Source of the DNA: Rhizomys pruinosus
Taxonomy: Eukaryota > Chordata > Mammalia > Rodentia > Spalacidae
Length of the DNA: 64,000 nt
Assembly (NCBI GenBank): GCA_009823505.1
Contig: VZQC01008079.1
Coordinates: 72,096 to 136,095 of the forward strand
Direction of reading: 5' to 3'
Position 1 is the first letter of the stretch, and each line of letters begins with the position of its first letter. The notes below the pieces were generated by a model, which was not told the origin of the DNA, searched no databases, and was given only the letters and a program-made list of their open reading frames with translations. Positions 59,945-64,000 of this stretch are shown here, one piece after another. A program made the position numbers and the translations under genes.

Positions 59945-60560
59945 TTTATTACAATATTTATTGTTATTAAATGTTTTCATATATCATACATCAGTTCCTC
60001 AGTCCAAGCTAGATTCAATTCCCTTTCCATGCCACCCACCCCACCCAAGTTCATGCATTCTGCATAAGTGTCTTGCATCTTTTTCTGAGTATTTCCAAAG
60101 TTCTTTTTTTTTTTCAAAGTAGATTGTCATTTGAGGGATAACTTCACTGTTTCAGTTGTTTTGTCCCACTTTTTTGTTGTTGTTGTTCCTTCCAACTCGT
60201 ATTGCATATATATATATATATATATATATATGTCTCACCTATACTAAAATTGTCACCTGAAAACAAAATATGTTATTTCCAAATCATATTTCAGGATTCA
60301 CATTTTCCCTTTTGATCTTATATTATTCTAAAATATGCTTACATACCCTCCACCCATATATCAAAATTCCAAAGTCTGAAAATAAATGGTAGGTTAATTC
60401 TAGAACCTTTTAAGAGATTCACATTATAAGAGCACAGTTGCTTTCAGATAATGAAGAATATAACATTAACTTTACTCAGTTTGTCTTACAACTAGGTACT
60501 TGGTGCTAGCATCCACAAATGAGGGATACCATTCGTCTTTTGTTTTTCTGGTACTGTTAC
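59945..60560 (-). mobile_element. L1 3' UTR with (TA)n expansion
   Basis: The minus strand matches other L1 3' UTRs here: the accccacccaagttcatgcattctgc terminus, (TA)n at 60206-60231, gtctgaaaataaatggtaggtta, then the ORF2 end region gtgctagcatccacaaatgag. Confidence 0.75.
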
Positions 60561-61150
60561 TTACCTTAACAAAATTTTCTTCTAGAAGTGTTTTAAATTT
60601 AACTGAGATTTATGATTCACATGTATACAAGAAACTATAATAATATTCACAACATGAGAATAATATAGGAAAACATAAAATGTACCTGAAGAATATATTC
60701 AGTTAGATTTAAAAAAAAATAAAGAATTGTAGCCATGAGTTGAAAGTCTTAGGAGTATCAAAATGTAAAGGAGAGAATAGAATTGATATAGCTCAAATAA
60801 ATGTAACTAAGGCAGTTTTTATTTGAAAAACTTCAGTACTTAAATAGAGCCAGAAATTGCAATTCATCCAATAGACACCTTCAAAATGTGTGCACTCTTT
60901 TAATTCATGTGACCAGTAGGAAGCTACAGGGACAAAATGACAGCATTATTTTTTCAAAAATTTTAATTGATACTAATTTTATGGGTACTTTATTTATAAC
61001 ATATGCAACTCACCACCTTTCCCTCCATTTTCCTCCAATACTCTCTCTACTCCTTCTCAAGTATATAAATTATTTAATTATCATTACATTTACAACACAG
61101 AGAGATATATAATCTATTAAGTCCATTTACTGCTGCTCATATCTAACTAA
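60561..61150. other. No recognised feature
   Basis: AT-rich DNA without a named repeat or credible exon. Confidence 0.5.
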
Positions 61151-61154
61151 AGAT

Positions 61155-61155
61155 C

Positions 61156-61204
<49 letters not shown>
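61155..61204. repeat. (TATC)n microsatellite
   Basis: About 12 units of atct. Confidence 0.95.
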
Positions 61205-61644
61205 CCTGTATTTAGAACTGACCACTTGGCAGTGGATAATCTATCCTGGATCTTGTCCCTGAAAGAAATTATTCTGGCTTTCAGCAACCATTGATTCCAT
61301 ATAGCTCTTCATCATTGTGAAAAATTTCCCATCTATGTTCACATGTTGATTTAATGTTGTCATTATTCATATCTTGCTTAGGCAACCATATTGTTCATAT
61401 TTTATGACAGGAACATATTTTTCATATCCAGAGTACTTTATCTAGAAACAGTTTATCTTCTGGTTCTTACAGTCTTCCCATCCTTTCTTCCACAATTTTC
61501 TTTAAGCCTTATGTACAGCAGATATATTTTAGATATAACAGCTGTAGTGAGGCACACCATGATCACTTATTTGACCAGTTGTGTGTTTATATAATAGTCT
61601 CTATCTACAGCAAAAAGAAGCAGTAGTACTTCTATTTAGTAATA

Positions 61645-61800
61645 AATGATGAAATTATGAAACTTGCAGGTAAATGGATGGAACTAGAGACCATTATACT
61701 AAGTGAAGTAACACAAATTCAGAAAAGCAGGTGACATATTTCCCTCATTTGCAGTTGTTCCATCAGTTCCTTACATGTGAGTATATAGCCTGATGTAACA
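61645..61800 (+). mobile_element. Old L1 ORF2 end
   Basis: aaacttgcaggtaaatggatggaactagagaccattatac and agtgaagtaacacaaattcagaaaag are the conserved ORF2 C-terminal region of older L1. Confidence 0.7.
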
Positions 61801-61864
61801 CAAGGAGCCAGGACACTGGGAAGGAAACATGAAGGTAAAGGGAAAGAAAGTTTTTTTTTTTTTT

Positions 61865-62760
61865 TGAATTTTGTTTATCTCCATTTGTCTGCTCTAGCTT
61901 AGATTTCAAATATATATTGAACAGGAAAGGAGAGAGGAGACATCCTGATCTTCATATTGATTTTAGTAGAATGATTTGAGTTTTCCTCTGTTTAATGTGA
62001 CATTGTCTGTGGGCTTGTTCTATATTGCCTTTATTATGTTGAGATACGTCCCATGTTTCCCTAGGTTCTCCATGAATTTATCAAGAATGGATGTTGAATT
62101 TTGTCACAGAATTTTTCTGCATCTTATGAGATGATTTTTTGCTTTCTGTGCTTGACTCAATTTATGTTGTGGATTACATTTCTTGATTTACATCATATGT
62201 TGAACTTTTCTTTGCATCTCTTAGAATGATGTAAGCTTCCTCACGGTGAATAATAATTGTATATGTTCTTGAACTCAGTTTGGGAGTATTTTGTCGAGAA
62301 TGTGCCTTCATCGTAGGGGTTGGCATACAATTTTTCTTTTATTTAGTTGGGTATTTGTATGATTTTGTTATTATAGTAATATTGGCATTGTAGAATGAAT
62401 TTATGTGTGTGTGTTCCTTTTCAATTTTACAGAATAATTTGAGGAATATTAATATTATTTTTTTGAAAGTTTGGCAGACTTCTGTGCTCTATCTAGCTAG
62501 CTCTAGGTTTTTGAGATGGGAGATTTTTGAATTACTGCATTTATCTATCTGATAGCTACTGGTCTGTTTAAATTATATCATTTTGATTTAACTTTGGTTA
62601 GTCATACAGAGAATCTCAGAGCCTTTCATTGGTGCCTTTTATTATATTATTAATTGTTTTTCATGTTTATTTGTCTATGTGTATCTGATTCCACATTGAA
62701 ATTTAGCAGTTTTGAAAATTCAATTTGTCTAGGACTATTAAAATTCAAAAATAATAGGCC
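61865..62760 (-). mobile_element. Old L1 ORF2 fragment
   Basis: The minus strand fits a diverged L1 reverse transcriptase and C-terminal ORF2 region: tattgaacaggaaaggagagagg, gggcttgttctatattgc, ggatgttgaattttgtc, aggggttggcatacaat and ttctgtgctctatctagc correspond to conserved stretches in order. No intact frame. Confidence 0.7.
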
Positions 62761-62984
62761 AAAGAATATTCACTTAGAAAATTAATAAGGACTATAAAAT
62801 CGAAGGGAGTTTATAAATAGAATGTCTATAAAATTCCATGCTCTTCTAGAGCTAAAGACACCTGCCTCCATGAGACACTAATGGATGTTACAAGTCTTTA
62901 AAACGGTATTGGAGAAATTTTGGTACTCAGGAAGCCCATTTTTATTAACTCATCCAGATATATTGAACCACTTTATTTTTTTTC

Positions 62985-64000
62985 CTCTTTACTTTTTTTC
63001 ATTTTTTTAACAATAAGTAATAATTTATGAGTACAAGCATCCTTCATGTAAAACCAATTTGCATGCAGTTCTGCCCAAGCCCACACAGCCCATGGGCCCC
63101 ACCATCCAGCTGGGGAGGGGGGGGGGCTTGCATGTTCAATCAAGTTGATCAAATGAATGTTCAGACTATATTGCTGTAGTTTCACCATTCACCCCAATAG
63201 CAGCCCTTACATTCTACCACGCCCCCTCTTCCACAGATTGTTCCCTAGGCTTAGAAAAGGGGTACAGGTGGACGAGAAGCAAAACAGTCTACTTTCTCTG
63301 GAGCTGTTGTTTTGGACTCTGGTCAATTCTGGCTGTTTCCTTTCATGGGCTGACAGTTTGTTCAGGAATAACCTTTCAATCCTACTAATGAAGCACAAGC
63401 AATTATATATAAAGGAATTTAAACAGTACTAATTGTTATGGTAGGTTACTTTGGTATAGACACAACTGTTTGAATAGTATGTTAATCCATGAATTACGTT
63501 TTTTCTGTTAAATATGACAGGGTCTTACTGTGGCTTATAACATCTCCTAACCACTAGAGGATGTAAGCTTGTGGCATCAGCTGTGGGTTATTCCTCCATG
63601 GAGAGAGCTAATAGCCAATTAGATTTGGGATATACAGGCATATGGCTGCCACTGCTGCATAGTATTACCAGGCAGGTGAGGTGTAGCTGGTGTTGACGGA
63701 GGAGTCTTGCTTGACTCAAGGAGACCTATATCTGCTTTATTGGTTTAGTGGCCTTTGTTAACACTCTCTGGTATTCCAGAGACCAACTGTACACTTGCAA
63801 GTGCAGTCTCAATACATCTTTCCCATGCTTACATCAGGTCTTCTACAGCAGGGCCTTATCACCTCTCTTCTTGCAGGTATCTCTGTTTACAGGCAAGAAG
63901 CCTTTACCTTTTGGAGCGGGGGCTGTTGGATCCCCCTGGCCAACATCTCCTTGGTAGAATAATCCATTGCTGATATCAGAGCTCTCCTGTATTAATATAT
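62985..64000 (-). mobile_element. Element X, copy 4 (continues past the right edge)
   Basis: Best-preserved reverse copy. From the A-rich end at 62985 to the window edge it contains tacaagcatccttcatg, ccatccagctggg, ctttcctttcatgggctgac, gcttgtggcatcagctg, gctttattggtttagtgg and ccctggccaacatctcc. The L1 3' segment is absent; it ends directly in an A-rich tract (plus strand tttttttcatttttttaaca). Full 5' extent is unseen. Confidence 0.75.

Overview
The window is intergenic DNA from a rodent, most likely a muroid. It contains no intact protein-coding gene. The assignment rests on the repeats: B1 (7SL-derived), a GC-rich B2/B3-like tRNA-derived SINE, B4, ID, MIR, a URR1-like DNA transposon, and many L1 pieces with Lx-type and younger 3' ends. 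The species cannot be fixed from this sequence; the young SINE body does not look like the standard house mouse B2.

Layout. 1-4.4 kb: L1 fragments and four SINEs. 4.43-11.17 kb (block A): ordinary repeats plus a 5'-inverted copy of an unclassified retroelement, here called X. 11.23-11.9 kb: B1, URR1-like element, L1 tail and a B1 cut short at a single N (11903). 11904-15520 (block B'): a degraded inverted copy of 26.7-29.6 kb. 15521-24000 (block A'): a second copy of block A whose middle (about 16.4-21.2 kb) is full of small indels while both ends are nearly identical to A. 24-26.7 kb: single-copy sequence, an L1 3' UTR and an A-rich minisatellite. 26.7-29.6 kb (block B): a 5'-inverted L1, a young SINE and single-copy DNA. 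29.6-38 kb: scattered old repeats, four young or older SINEs and, at 37.6-37.8 kb, two adjacent snap-back palindromes. 38.3-40.2 kb: a probable ERV LTR followed by another X copy. 42.4-43.8 kb: a decayed processed pseudogene of Zbtb44 on the minus strand. 45-48.8 kb: a second low-fidelity patch holding an X copy and L1. 47.7-57.1 kb: several minus-strand L1 insertions, one with a perfect target-site duplication, and young SINEs nested in or near them. 57.4-64 kb: mostly single-copy DNA, a B1, older L1 and an X copy running off the right edge.

The strongest observations are: (1) the A/A' and B/B' duplications look like an assembly artefact filled with uncorrected long-read sequence; (2) element X, seen at four independent loci, appears at three loci fused to the 3' end of L1 at the same junction, and one copy has a 5' inversion typical of L1 twin priming; (3) the double palindrome at 37.6 kb. 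I found no evidence of a new protein-coding system.
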